Positions 1 through 8,482 of a DNA stretch of 64,000 nt are shown here, piece by piece (the first letter of the stretch is position 1; each line of letters opens with the position of its first letter). This stretch comes from Alphaproteobacteria bacterium (GTDB lineage Bacteria; Pseudomonadota; Alphaproteobacteria; Rhizobiales; Methyloligellaceae). The position numbers were made by a program, and so were the translations under genes. Location: assembly GCA_016869535.1 (NCBI GenBank), contig VGDX01000008.1, forward strand, positions 1 to 64,000, in the 5' to 3' direction. The notes below the pieces were generated by a model. It ran no database searches and was not told the DNA's origin. It saw only the letters and a list, made by a program, of their open reading frames with translations.

Positions 1-213
1 GCGACCGAGCTGGTCGCGGGCGTCGTGGTAGGGGGATTTATCGGTTGGGCGCTCGACGGGCTGTTCGGCACCAAGCCGTTCTTGATGTTGGTGTTCCTGC
101 TGTTGGGCGCCGCGGCCGGCATCCTCAACGTGATACGTACCGCCAAGCAGATGCAGGCGGAGGCGCCGGTGCCGAAAAATTTGAAGCCGGTGGACGATGA
201 CGACGACGATTAA
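1..213 (+). CDS. atpI: ATP synthase accessory protein AtpI, 3' part
   Basis: This is the C-terminal 70 residues of AtpI; the reading frame is open to the left edge, so the start lies outside the window. AtpI is a small inner-membrane protein, known in other bacteria to help assemble the c-ring and handle Mg2+. What is visible is a glycine-rich first membrane segment, a second hydrophobic segment (about residues 25-45) and a charged tail ending in a run of six aspartates. It lies 12 bases upstream of atpB, which is the usual alphaproteobacterial order. The assignment rests on topology plus context. Confidence 0.85.
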   Translation, partial: ATELVAGVVVGGFIGWALDGLFGTKPFLMLVFLLLGAAAGILNVIRTAKQMQAEAPVPKNLKPVDDDDDD

Positions 214-225
214 GGGCGAAGCGAC

Positions 226-1005
226 GTGATCTCGACAGCTTATGCAGCGGACGATGGCCATGGCGGCGGAGGCGGCCTGCCCGATCCCATGCACCAATTC
301 GAGATCAAGCGCCTGTTCGAGCTTGAGCTGTTCGGCTTCGACGCTTCATTCACCAACTCGGCCCTGTTCATGGTGATCGCGATTTGCCTGATCACGCTGT
401 TCACCGTGTTCGCCATGCGCCGCGGCTCGCTCGTGCCGACACGGCTGCAATCGGTGGCCGAGATTTCCTACGAGTTCGTCGCCAGCATGGTGCGCGACAA
501 TGTCGGCACCGACGGCATGAAATATTTCCCGTTCGTGTTCACGCTGTTCATGTTCGTGCTGGTGCTGAACATGCTCGGCATGATCCCCTACACATTCACC
601 GTGACGAGCCACATCATCGTCACCTTCGCGCTGGCCGCTTTCATCTTTCTCGGCGTGACCCTGATCGGTTTTTGGAAGCACGGGGTGAAATTCCTGAAAT
701 TCTTCGTGCCCGACGGCGTGCCATTCGTCATGCTGCCGCTGCTCGTGGTGATCGAGGTGATCTCCTATCTGACGCGGCCGCTGTCGCTCTCGGTTCGCCT
801 GTTCGCCAACATGATGGCCGGTCACACCATGCTGAAAGTGTTTGGCGCCTTCGTCGTGGCGCTCGGCTTCCTCGGCGGCTGGGCGGCTCTCGCCTTCATG
901 GTCGCCTTCACCGGCCTGGAGATCCTGGTGGCGTTCCTCCAGGCCTATGTCTTCGCCATCCTCACTTGCATCTATCTCAACGACGCACTCCATATGCATC
1001 ATTAA
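226..1005 (+). CDS. atpB: ATP synthase F0 subunit a
   Basis: Subunit a of the membrane F0 sector forms the two proton half-channels beside the c-ring. The 259-residue length is normal. The essential arginine is at R191 in the motif [14 protein letters not shown]. Several hydrophobic helices run from about residue 45 to 250, and the protein ends in a histidine-rich tail (HMHH). Translation starts at GTG 226, with AAGGG upstream. It is followed 11 bases later by atpE and is part of the atpI-B-E-b'-b operon. The F1 genes are not in the window, as is typical of alphaproteobacteria, where F0 and F1 operons are separate. Confidence 0.97.
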   Translation: MISTAYAADDGHGGGGGLPDPMHQFEIKRLFELELFGFDASFTNSALFMVIAICLITLFTVFAMRRGSLVPTRLQSVAEISYEFVASMVRDNVGTDGMKYFPFVFTLFMFVLVLNMLGMIPYTFTVTSHIIVTFALAAFIFLGVTLIGFWKHGVKFLKFFVPDGVPFVMLPLLVVIEVISYLTRPLSLSVRLFANMMAGHTMLKVFGAFVVALGFLGGWAALAFMVAFTGLEILVAFLQAYVFAILTCIYLNDALHMHH

Positions 1006-1016
1006 GGGAGAACATC

Positions 1017-1244
1017 ATGGAACCAGAAGCAGCAAAATTGATCGGCGCGGGGCTCGCTTCGATCGCTCTCGTCGGCGCCGGCGTCGGCATCGGCACCATC
1101 TTCGGCAATTATCTGCAAGGTGCGCTACGCAATCCGTCCGCCGCACCATCGCAATTCGCCAATCTGCTGCTCGGCTTTGCTCTCGCCGAGGCTACCGGCC
1201 TGTTCGGCCTGGTGGTGGCGTTGATCATCCTGTTCGTGTTCTAG
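1017..1244 (+). CDS. atpE: ATP synthase F0 subunit c
   Basis: The 75-residue c subunit is the rotor ring proteolipid. It has two hydrophobic helices joined by the polar loop ALRNPSA (residues 36-42). The proton-binding carboxylate is E58 in the second helix ([10 protein letters not shown]). The first helix carries the glycine-rich packing pattern GAGVGIG. I see no obvious sodium-binding signature, so proton coupling is inferred. Start ATG 1017 follows AGGGAG. The gene sits between atpB and the b' gene. Confidence 0.97.
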   Translation: MEPEAAKLIGAGLASIALVGAGVGIGTIFGNYLQGALRNPSAAPSQFANLLLGFALAEATGLFGLVVALIILFVF

Positions 1245-1256
1245 CATCGGCCGGAC

Positions 1257-1742
1257 ATGCCTCAACTCGTTCCCGAAGATTGGGCCCCGCAGCTCATCTG
1301 GCTCGCTATCACCTTCGGCCTTCTCTATGTGCTGATGGTGTATGTGGCCCTGCCGCGCATCGGCAAGGTGATCGAGACGCGCGCCGCGCATATCGCGGCC
1401 GACCTCGCCGCGGCCGACAAGCTAAGGCGCGAGACCGAGGAGGCAATCGCCGCCTATGAGCAGGCATTGGCCGAGGCCAAGCAGAAGGCGCATGCCATTG
1501 TCGATGAGGGACGCGCCAAGCTGAAGGCCGAGACCGACGCCGAGCGCGTTAAGCTCGATAAGGAGCTGGGCAAGAAGAGCGCCGAGGCAGAACGGCGCAT
1601 AGAAGAAGCCAAGAATTCGGCCATGAAGGACCTCAACGCGGTGGCGGCAGACGTCGCCGCCGATATCGTGCAGCGTCTCATCGGGGCAGCGCCCGCCAAG
1701 CCTGAGATCGAGAAGGCGGTAGAAACCGTGCGGAAGGCTTAA
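1257..1742 (+). CDS. atpF': ATP synthase F0 subunit b' (first stalk subunit)
   Basis: This is one of two divergent b-type peripheral stalk subunits. It has a single N-terminal membrane helix (about residues 13-33) and then a long charged helix rich in Ala, Glu and Lys that dimerises with subunit b and holds F1 still. In photosynthetic and many non-photosynthetic alphaproteobacteria the first of the two b genes encodes b', which supports the call. The two products (161 and 163 residues) are only weakly alike, consistent with a heterodimeric stalk. It lies 12 bases after atpE and 4 before atpF. Confidence 0.92.
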   Translation: MPQLVPEDWAPQLIWLAITFGLLYVLMVYVALPRIGKVIETRAAHIAADLAAADKLRRETEEAIAAYEQALAEAKQKAHAIVDEGRAKLKAETDAERVKLDKELGKKSAEAERRIEEAKNSAMKDLNAVAADVAADIVQRLIGAAPAKPEIEKAVETVRKA

Positions 1743-1746
1743 AGCC

Positions 1747-2238
1747 ATGAGCGTTTTCGCCACGCCGGATTTCTGGGTCGCCGTCTCCTTCTTCCTGTTC
1801 CTCGGCCTCATTTTCTATTTCGGCGTACACAAGAAGCTCGCCGCGGCCCTCGACAGCCGTTCGGCAAGGATCGCCAAGGAACTCGACGAGGCGAAGCGTC
1901 TGCGCGAGGAGGCAGCGAAAGTGCTGGCCGACTACCGCCGCAAGCAGGGCGATGCGGTCAAGGAGGCGCAAGACATTATTACTCTTGCCTCGAAGGAGGC
2001 CGAGATATTGGCGGCCGAGACGCGCCGCTCCATGAAGGAGCATTTCGACCGGCGCATGAAGCTCGCCGAGGAAAAGATCGCCCGCGCCGAGGCGGAAGCG
2101 CTGCGTGACGTGCAGGCGGCAGCCGCCGATGCGGCAGTCGCCGCGGCCGAGATCGTCATCGCCGCCAAACTCACGCCGGCAGAAGCCGACAAGCTGGTCA
2201 AACAGGGCATCGACGCCCTGAAATCCAAGTTGAACTAG
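1747..2238 (+). CDS. atpF: ATP synthase F0 subunit b
   Basis: This is the second peripheral stalk subunit, 163 residues. The N-terminal membrane helix (about 7-26, FWVAVSFFLFLGLIFYF) is followed by a long amphipathic helix with heptad-like alanines and many E/K/R residues. It is expected to pair with the b' product encoded directly upstream. It is the last gene of the F0 operon in this window. A convergent minus-strand gene ends 3 bases after its stop, leaving no room for a dedicated terminator. Confidence 0.95.
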   Translation: MSVFATPDFWVAVSFFLFLGLIFYFGVHKKLAAALDSRSARIAKELDEAKRLREEAAKVLADYRRKQGDAVKEAQDIITLASKEAEILAAETRRSMKEHFDRRMKLAEEKIARAEAEALRDVQAAAADAAVAAAEIVIAAKLTPAEADKLVKQGIDALKSKLN

Positions 2239-2241
2239 CCC

Positions 2242-3009
2242 CTACTCCACCACGGCGATGATGGGGCCGTAGCCGCCATGGCCGGGCGTATCGTTGCGGC
2301 CGATCTCTGGCGCGTAGAGGCCGGAAGCCCTGCCCCCGTCGAGAAACAGCGCATTCTTGCAGTTAAGCCCGTCGCGGAAGAAGCGGGCGAAGTCGTGGAA
2401 ATTCACCAGCCTTTCGGTCATGACAAAGTGCACTTCGGTTGGGCTCGACGCACACACGCCGTTGCGCGGCTTGCGATCGTTCGAGTTCACGATGAAGGCC
2501 GGGTGGATCTTCCCGTCGATTACCAGCATCGGGCCTGACTGCGTGGCGAAGTCGACGCGAAGATCAGCCGCGCTGAACTGCTTTGTTTCGAGCACGCCCG
2601 CTTTGCCATCCTCGATGAAGAACACGCCGTTCGGCTGCTTGTAGAAATTCGGAATCTGGCTTGGGCTTCCGGTACGCGTTTCCGTGTTGACCGGCGTCAG
2701 CTCGCGGCCTCTTTCGACATAAAGGCCGACCGGCGCATAATCGCCGCCATACATGCCGCCATTCGTCGCGAAGCGCAGTCTCTTGCCCTTCTCTTCCAGG
2801 TCCTCGGCAAGCGCCGAAAAGGTGCGGTACGGCGTGCCTCCCGTATCGCGCCAGAATAGGCGCAAATCATCCTTGGCGAGATCGAGACTGCAAACGATAT
2901 AGGGGTCATCCGCGAAGGACTCGCTCCGGCAAATGCCGGCGGCGGTCGCGTCAGGTGCCGCGAGAAACAGCAGAAGCATCGTGCAAAGCTGTTTTCGGTA
3001 AGAGAACAT
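2242..3009 (-). CDS. Secreted phosphodiester glycosidase-like protein (DUF2233/NAGPA family)
   Basis: This 255-residue protein has an N-terminal signal peptide (about residues 1-24). The NAGPA/DUF2233 fold is recognised from NGGMYGGDYAPVGLYV (about 83-98) and the FLDGGRASGLY motif near residue 222. The family includes the eukaryotic enzyme that uncovers mannose-6-phosphate and bacterial envelope or exopolysaccharide phosphodiester glycosidases, so a periplasmic phosphodiester hydrolase role is plausible but the substrate is unknown. The gene runs convergent to atpF and lies downstream of another secreted-protein gene on the same strand (18 bases apart), with which it may be cotranscribed. Confidence 0.8.
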   Translation of the reverse strand: MFSYRKQLCTMLLLFLAAPDATAAGICRSESFADDPYIVCSLDLAKDDLRLFWRDTGGTPYRTFSALAEDLEEKGKRLRFATNGGMYGGDYAPVGLYVERGRELTPVNTETRTGSPSQIPNFYKQPNGVFFIEDGKAGVLETKQFSAADLRVDFATQSGPMLVIDGKIHPAFIVNSNDRKPRNGVCASSPTEVHFVMTERLVNFHDFARFFRDGLNCKNALFLDGGRASGLYAPEIGRNDTPGHGGYGPIIAVVE

Positions 3010-3027
3010 GATCCAGATTTTGAAAGC

Positions 3028-3654
3028 TTATCCCGCGCCGGGCTGACTGCGCTCGAAGCCGACGAAAATCTTGTAGTCTTCTGGCCGCGCGCCGACCTGA
3101 ACGGGGAAGGACATCTGCCGCACCATGGAGAAGTAACCGGCTGGTGTGCCAGCTGCGACAGTAGCCGAGACACTCATCCGATCGCTAGCGAGAGTCACCT
3201 GCCCGGGGCCCGCGGCACGCACGTTTACCGGCAGGTTCACCTGGCCGGGATGGCCCTTGGGGCCGAGCTGCACGCGGCCGGCGAAACCGTATTTCACCGT
3301 CACGCGGCCGGGAGTGAACTGGCACTCGCGCGACATTTTCGTGATCTCACCGCGATGGACCACATGCTTAGCGTCACCGACATGCCCGGGCTGATAGATG
3401 GTGACCAGCCGTTCGCGTGGCCAGGCCACGACCTGCGGGCAATTCGCGCCCATACCTTCGGGCATAGCCACGGGCGCATCGTTCTGGGCAATCGAGGTCA
3501 GCTGATCCGGGGGTGGACCGGAAACCTCGTTCGAGCCGGAACCGAACGGATTGAGCTTCGGCGCAGAGCAGCCCAAGGCGATGACCGGCACCACGAGCAA
3601 AGCTGCCGCCACCCTCCATCCACGCCGGAAGCATAGTGTCTCTTTACGTTTCAA
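3028..3654 (-). CDS. Putative lipoprotein of unknown function
   Basis: I do not recognise a family. The frame is open up to an ATG at 3759, but that start would place the hydrophobic segment after residue 40. I prefer TTG at 3654, which gives a classical signal: a KRKE/RRGWR n-region, a hydrophobic core AAALLVVPVIALG and Cys29 as candidate lipid anchor. The lipobox is imperfect, with Ala at -3. The rest is a roughly 180-residue beta-rich domain with three further cysteines at most and no catalytic motif I can name. The TTG overlaps the stop of a nine-codon leader frame (3651-3677) that has a good ribosome binding site. The start is uncertain; the coding frame itself is convincing. Confidence 0.6.
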   Translation of the reverse strand: MKRKETLCFRRGWRVAAALLVVPVIALGCSAPKLNPFGSGSNEVSGPPPDQLTSIAQNDAPVAMPEGMGANCPQVVAWPRERLVTIYQPGHVGDAKHVVHRGEITKMSRECQFTPGRVTVKYGFAGRVQLGPKGHPGQVNLPVNVRAAGPGQVTLASDRMSVSATVAAGTPAGYFSMVRQMSFPVQVGARPEDYKIFVGFERSQPGAG

Positions 3655-3849
3655 CCCGCTCGTCCTTGGCTTGACATGGCAAGCTCCTGCGCCTGATATG
3701 CCTTTGCTTGACCGAATATCTTGAAAAAATATGTGGCAAAACTGCCGTTTTTTAAGCATTTGCGCGCCAAACTATCCTACTGTCAAAAAGCCCGACAAGG
3801 CTAGACTTGAACGGCTTGCCCTACGCTTAACGCCCCTACCGGAGCTCCG

Positions 3850-4842
3850 ATGTCCAGCCCCGACCGAGCCAATGGAAGGCATGATCGCCGTCCGCCGCTG
3901 ACCATCTATCTGGCAGCCCCGCGAGGGTTCTGTGCGGGTGTGGATCGCGCCATACAGATTGTCGAGCTGGCGCTCGAAAAATATGGCGCGCCGGTCTATG
4001 TCCGACATGAGATCGTGCATAATCGCTACGTGGTCGAGAGTCTCAAGGCCAAGGGCGCCATCTTCGTCGAAGAATTGGACGAAATCCCGGATACCGATGC
4101 GCCTATCGTGTTTTCTGCCCATGGCGTGCCGAAGGCGGTCCCCGCGGCGGCGGCAACGCGCCGGATGTTCGTGCTCGATGCCACCTGCCCCTTGGTATCC
4201 AAGGTTCATGTCGAGGCCGAGCGACTTTACGGCGAAGGCCGCGAGATCTTGCTGATCGGCCATGCGGGCCATCCCGAAGTGATCGGTACGACCGGGCAAT
4301 TGCCGCAAGGCGCCGTCCATCTCATCGAAACCGTCGAAGATGCGATGCGGTTCACGCCCAAGAATCCGGACCGTCTCGCGGTCATCACCCAGACCACGCT
4401 GTCGGTCGACGACACGAAGGAGATCCTGCGCGTTCTTAAGGAGCGTTTTCCTACGCTTGCCTTGCCGCGCAAGGACGACATTTGCTACGCCACCACCAAT
4501 CGCCAGGACGCTGTGAAAAAAATCGCGCCGCATTGCGATCGCATGATCGTCGTGGGCGCGCCCAACAGCTCGAACTCGCTTCGTCTCGTCGAGGTGGCCG
4601 AACGTGCCGGCTGCCGCGAGGCCATGCTGGTCCAACGCGCGGCGGAGATCGAGTGGCCGAGATTCAGCGGTATCAGTACGCTCGGTATAACCGCCGGCGC
4701 GTCGGCGCCAGAGGTTCTGGTCGACGAGATCATCGACGCCTTCAAGGCGCGCTTCGCGGCGGAAGTAAAGTCCGTCACCACGGCGGAAGAGGACATCGCC
4801 TTCAAGCTGCCGCGCGAGCTTAGAGAGATGCCGGCGCTCTAG
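3850..4842 (+). CDS. ispH: 4-hydroxy-3-methylbut-2-enyl diphosphate reductase
   Basis: IspH (LytB) is the last enzyme of the MEP isoprenoid pathway and converts HMBPP to IPP and DMAPP using an iron-sulfur cluster. The three cluster cysteines are visible: C28 ([11 protein letters not shown]), C113 ([11 protein letters not shown]) and C212 ([11 protein letters not shown]). The [10 protein letters not shown] motif with the catalytic glutamate is at about 141. Length 330 is normal for the alphaproteobacterial form. The stop abuts the thrB start directly (4842/4843), so the two are an operon. It is divergent from the lipoprotein gene at 3654. Confidence 0.97.
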   Translation: MSSPDRANGRHDRRPPLTIYLAAPRGFCAGVDRAIQIVELALEKYGAPVYVRHEIVHNRYVVESLKAKGAIFVEELDEIPDTDAPIVFSAHGVPKAVPAAAATRRMFVLDATCPLVSKVHVEAERLYGEGREILLIGHAGHPEVIGTTGQLPQGAVHLIETVEDAMRFTPKNPDRLAVITQTTLSVDDTKEILRVLKERFPTLALPRKDDICYATTNRQDAVKKIAPHCDRMIVVGAPNSSNSLRLVEVAERAGCREAMLVQRAAEIEWPRFSGISTLGITAGASAPEVLVDEIIDAFKARFAAEVKSVTTAEEDIAFKLPRELREMPAL

Positions 4843-5811
4843 ATGGCCGTCTACACCGACGTCTCAGACGAAGAGCTCGAAGCCTTCATCGGAAGCTACA
4901 CGATCGGCGCGTTGACGTCGTTCAAGGGTATCGCCGAGGGCGTGGAGAATTCGAACTATCTCGTCCACACCGAAACCGGTCCCTACATCCTCACCCTCTA
5001 CGAGAAGCGGGTTCGCCGCGAGGATCTGCCCTATTTTCTTGCGCTGATGGAGCATCTCGCCGCGCGCGGCATATCCTGCCCGCTGCCCGTCAAGGACCGC
5101 GAAGGCCGTGCCTTGAAGGAGCTGGCGGGGAGGCCCGCGGCACTGATCAGCTTCCTCGAAGGTTTGTGGGTGCGGCGGCCGAGCATCGAGCATTGCGCCG
5201 GCCTCGGTCAGGCGCTGGCGCGTTTCCATCTCGCCGGCGCCGATTTCCCCATGGAACGGGCGAACAGCCTGTCGCTGCCTGGATGGCGCGCGCTGTTCGC
5301 CTCGATTGGTGACGGCGCCGATTCCGTCGCTCCCGGATTAACCGAGGAGATCCAGAAGGAGCTTGCCCATCTCGAGAAACATTGGCCGGACGATCTGCCC
5401 AAAGGCGTAATCCATGCCGATCTCTTCCCCGACAACGTGTTCTTCCTCGGTGACAAGGTCTCCGGCCTTATCGACTTCTATTTCGCCTGTAACGACCTGC
5501 TCGCCTATGACGTCGCCATCTGCCTCAATGCCTGGTGCTTCGAGCCGGATGCAAGCTTCAACGTCACCAAGGCACGCGCCCTGCTGCAAGCTTATGAACG
5601 CGAGCGGCGCTTGAACGAGAGCGAGCTTGCCAGCCTGCCGACGCTCGCGCGCGGCGCGGCGCTCAGATTCCTCCTGACCCGCACCTACGACATGCTCAAC
5701 ACCGATGCCAACGCGCTGGTGAAGACCAAAAACCCCACCGAATATCTGCGTAAGCTGCGCTTTCACCAGCGGGTAAGGTCGGCGCGCGACTATGGATTGG
5801 GCAAGACTTAG
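4843..5811 (+). CDS. thrB: Homoserine kinase, aminoglycoside-phosphotransferase fold
   Basis: This kinase phosphorylates homoserine in threonine synthesis and belongs to the APH-fold ThrB type found in alphaproteobacteria and pseudomonads, not the GHMP type. The catalytic loop HADLFPDNVFF (about residue 191) and the metal-binding LIDFYFA (about 207) are present, and the 322-residue length fits. The N-terminal nucleotide-binding part contains ENSNYLV and TGPYILTLYEKRV. It follows ispH without a gap and precedes rnhA by 9 bases. The partner thrC lies about 8 kb away on the other strand. Confidence 0.95.
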   Translation: MAVYTDVSDEELEAFIGSYTIGALTSFKGIAEGVENSNYLVHTETGPYILTLYEKRVRREDLPYFLALMEHLAARGISCPLPVKDREGRALKELAGRPAALISFLEGLWVRRPSIEHCAGLGQALARFHLAGADFPMERANSLSLPGWRALFASIGDGADSVAPGLTEEIQKELAHLEKHWPDDLPKGVIHADLFPDNVFFLGDKVSGLIDFYFACNDLLAYDVAICLNAWCFEPDASFNVTKARALLQAYERERRLNESELASLPTLARGAALRFLLTRTYDMLNTDANALVKTKNPTEYLRKLRFHQRVRSARDYGLGKT

Positions 5812-5820
5812 GCGGGCGGC

Positions 5821-6276
5821 ATGGGGGACAGACCGAAAGTGGTGATCCATACCGACGGCGCCTGCTCGGGCAATCCGGGTCCGGGCGGCTGGGGCGTGAT
5901 CCTCGAATCGGGCGCGCATCGCAAGGAACTGAAAGGCGGAGAGTCCATGACCACCAACAATCGCATGGAGCTTATGGCCGCCATCCAGGCGCTCGAGGCG
6001 CTCAAAACGCCTTCCGACGTCGATCTCTATACCGACTCGAATTACCTCAAAGGGGGCATCACCAGCTGGATCACGAGGTGGAAGCGTAACGGCTGGCGAA
6101 CGGCCGACCGCAAGCCCGTTGCCAATGTCGAATTATGGGAACGGCTCGATCGTGCGTCTGGGCCGCATCAGGTGCGCTGGCACTGGGTCAAGGGCCATGT
6201 CGGCCACGACGCCAACGAACGCGCCGATGAGCTGGCGCGCGAAGGCATGTCGCCGTTTCTCGGCAAGCGTCTATAG
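5821..6276 (+). CDS. rnhA: Ribonuclease HI
   Basis: RNase HI removes RNA from RNA-DNA hybrids such as R-loops and primers. The four catalytic acids can be placed at D12 ([11 protein letters not shown]), E50 (NNRMELMAA), D72 (YTDSNYL) and D136 (NERADELA), with the conserved histidine in KGHVGHDAN. The length of 151 residues is standard and there is no N-terminal hybrid-binding domain. It is the third gene of the ispH-thrB-rnhA operon. Its last bases overlap the stop end of the convergent peroxiredoxin gene by 6. Confidence 0.97.
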   Translation: MGDRPKVVIHTDGACSGNPGPGGWGVILESGAHRKELKGGESMTTNNRMELMAAIQALEALKTPSDVDLYTDSNYLKGGITSWITRWKRNGWRTADRKPVANVELWERLDRASGPHQVRWHWVKGHVGHDANERADELAREGMSPFLGKRL

Positions 6277-6756
6277 GCTCTTGAGCATCTGCTCGGCGGT
6301 GCTTTCGACGGCGACGCCCGGCGAGTCTTCGACATTCAATACTTTGACCACGCCGTTATCGACCAGCATGGCATAGCGCTTGGAACGCGTGCCCAGTCCG
6401 ATGCCGCTGCCGTCGAAATCCATGCCGATCTTCTTGGTGAACTCGGCATTTCCGTCGGACAGGAACAGCACCTTGCCCTTGCCGCCGGATGCATCCTCCC
6501 AGGCCCCTAGCACGAAGGGATCGTTGACCGCGACGCAAGCCACCGTGTCGATTCCCTTTTTCTTGAATGCGGCAGCATTGTCGATAAAGCCCGGTATGTG
6601 CTTCAGGTGACAGGTCGGCGTGAAGGCGCCAGGAACCGCGAACAGCACCACCTTCTTGCCTGCGAAGATATCGCCCGTGGTCAGCGTGGCAATGCCTTCG
6701 GGGCCCAGGACCCTGAAGGTGGCCTCAGGCAAGCGGTCTCCCTTGGCGATGGTCAT
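6271..6756 (-). CDS. Peroxiredoxin, Prx5 type
   Basis: This 161-residue thiol peroxidase reduces H2O2 and organic peroxides. The peroxidatic cysteine is C49 in [16 protein letters not shown], the hallmark of the Prx5 subfamily. Only two cysteines are obvious (C49 and a second in TVACVAVND near residue 74), so the resolving chemistry may be atypical or glutaredoxin-dependent. Start ATG 6756 is followed by the typical [13 protein letters not shown] opening. The gene is convergent with rnhA and lies 72 bases downstream of the DsbD-like gene on the same strand. Confidence 0.93.
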   Translation of the reverse strand: MTIAKGDRLPEATFRVLGPEGIATLTTGDIFAGKKVVLFAVPGAFTPTCHLKHIPGFIDNAAAFKKKGIDTVACVAVNDPFVLGAWEDASGGKGKVLFLSDGNAEFTKKIGMDFDGSGIGLGTRSKRYAMLVDNGVVKVLNVEDSPGVAVESTAEQMLKSL

Positions 6757-6828
6757 GCGCGCTCTCCCTCATAATCCTGCGATGTTGGCGGGCACCATAA
6801 CGGCTCCCAAAGTCGCGGCCAAGCCGAC

Positions 6829-7695
6829 TTACTCGGCCTTCCAGCTGGTTTCCGTAGAACCCCGGTCTGAAACGAGGGTTAATGTCAGGCTCTTACCCTT
6901 CAGAGCCGCAGCTTCCTTGGCTGAACCAAAGGCGACCTCGAAGCTCTGCATGCCGCCATCAGGCGTGCCAAGCGGCTTCGGTACCGGCACGAAGGTTTTG
7001 TCAGCCGAAATGAATAGATCGGTCTCGGCCGCATCGGGGTCGAACAGCACTTCGACCCTGAGGCGAGGCGCGGCTCCGTCGAGTTTCGCCTCGATGCCTG
7101 CAACTCTTGGCAAGGCGTTGGGTGTCTCGGACTTCGGCACGCGCGCCAATGTCTCCCTCAACAGCGACGCTTCTTTCGCATCTTCAGTAGCGTCAGACGG
7201 CAATGTCAGGCTGAGATTGACCTCGTTCGGAATGCATAAATCCATGCAGATGCCGTAATCGAAGACGAGCTTGAGCTCGACCGGCTCACCTGGCCGTTCC
7301 GGCGTGATTTTTACCGGGAACACCACGTCACGCGAGTAACCGATCGCCGTACCGCCGCCGTCGACGAAGCGATGCGGCGCGGGAAAGAGCACTTCCGCGG
7401 ATTTCAGATTTTTCGAGCCCGTCCAGTCGAAGCCGGGAGGAACGCCTGAATCTCCCGGATACCTCCAATAAGTCTTCCAGCCGTCGTCCATGCGCATCTG
7501 CACGCCGGCAAGAAGCATGAGTTTGCCGTCGATCTCCACCGTGCCGCCGATCAGCCGCGCCTTGGAGTTGGTCGAATCGACCCAAGGCGCATCACTGGCG
7601 ATTACCGCCAAAGCGGTGCCGCTCAAGCCGATGCTTAAATATGCGGCAATGAATAGGAGCGAGGAACGACGCGAGAATAGGGCGGGAACGATCAT
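6829..7695 (-). CDS. Periplasmic protein with DsbD N-terminal (alpha)-type domain
   Basis: The frame is open to 7875, but ATG 7695 gives a normal signal peptide (SRRSSLLFIAAYLSIGLSG, cleaved near ALA), so I use that start: 288 residues. The mature part resembles the immunoglobulin-like N-terminal domain of DsbD/ScsB. It has an early WRYPGDSGVPP motif and the cysteine pair ICMDLCIPNEV near residue 150, which is the redox-active pair in that family. It lacks the membrane and thioredoxin domains of full DsbD, so it would need a separate electron donor. No partner is adjacent. It is divergent from the yqgE gene. Confidence 0.78.
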   Translation of the reverse strand: MIVPALFSRRSSLLFIAAYLSIGLSGTALAVIASDAPWVDSTNSKARLIGGTVEIDGKLMLLAGVQMRMDDGWKTYWRYPGDSGVPPGFDWTGSKNLKSAEVLFPAPHRFVDGGGTAIGYSRDVVFPVKITPERPGEPVELKLVFDYGICMDLCIPNEVNLSLTLPSDATEDAKEASLLRETLARVPKSETPNALPRVAGIEAKLDGAAPRLRVEVLFDPDAAETDLFISADKTFVPVPKPLGTPDGGMQSFEVAFGSAKEAAALKGKSLTLTLVSDRGSTETSWKAE

Positions 7696-7873
7696 GATCG
7701 ACCTGGACGAATTGTGGCAGGCACAATCTAGCGGCACTGAGCGCGCCACGCGATTCAACCAATGGGCCTCACGTCTCAATCTTTCGTGAGCCGAATGAGG
7801 CGAAAATGCGTGTCGTGCGTTAAATGATCGTTGCCCCCCTTCCTTCTGAACAGAACTGATGTAGCATAGCCTC

Positions 7874-8479
7874 ATGTCAGCAAGCGTAAAACCCGGACGC
7901 GACGGCTACCTCGATGGTCAGTTGCTCATTGCCATGCCCGGCATGGGCGATCCTCGCTTTTCCCGCGCCGTGATCTATATGTGCGCCCACTCCGCCGACG
8001 GCGCCATGGGCATCATCATCAACCAGCGCGCGCCCAATATCAGCTTCACCGAACTTCTGGAGCAACTCAACATCGTGCCGGCGAAAGACCGCATCAAGTT
8101 GCCCTCCAGCATGAGCGCCATGGCGGTCTATCTCGGTGGACCGGTGGAAACCGGACGCGGTTTCGTGCTGCACAGCGCCGACTATTTCAAGGCCGAGAGC
8201 ACGCTGCCGATCGACGAGAGCGTCTGCCTCACGGCAACGATCGATATTTTGCGCGATATCGCCAAAGGCAGCGGCCCCGACAAGGCGCTGCTCGCGCTGG
8301 GTTACGCCGGCTGGGCCCCAGGACAGTTGGAGAGTGAAATCCACTCCAATGGCTGGCTGAACTGTCCGGCCGATCCGGATCTCATTTTCGATCCCGACGT
8401 CGATCACAAATACACCCGCGCCCTCAACCGGCTTGGCATCGATCCGATCCGGCTCGTCAACGATTCTGGTCACGCTTAA
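7874..8479 (+). CDS. YqgE/AlgH family protein (UPF0301)
   Basis: This 201-residue protein has the family signature across its N-terminal half: [20 protein letters not shown], then GAMGIIINQ, then a [16 protein letters not shown] block near residue 90-105, and later [14 protein letters not shown]. The family is conserved in proteobacteria and its molecular role is not settled; AlgH was linked to alginate regulation in Pseudomonas. It is cytosolic, with no signal. It is convergent with the large GGDEF/EAL gene, only 3 bases apart. Confidence 0.93.
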   Translation: MSASVKPGRDGYLDGQLLIAMPGMGDPRFSRAVIYMCAHSADGAMGIIINQRAPNISFTELLEQLNIVPAKDRIKLPSSMSAMAVYLGGPVETGRGFVLHSADYFKAESTLPIDESVCLTATIDILRDIAKGSGPDKALLALGYAGWAPGQLESEIHSNGWLNCPADPDLIFDPDVDHKYTRALNRLGIDPIRLVNDSGHA

Positions 8480-8482
8480 CGG

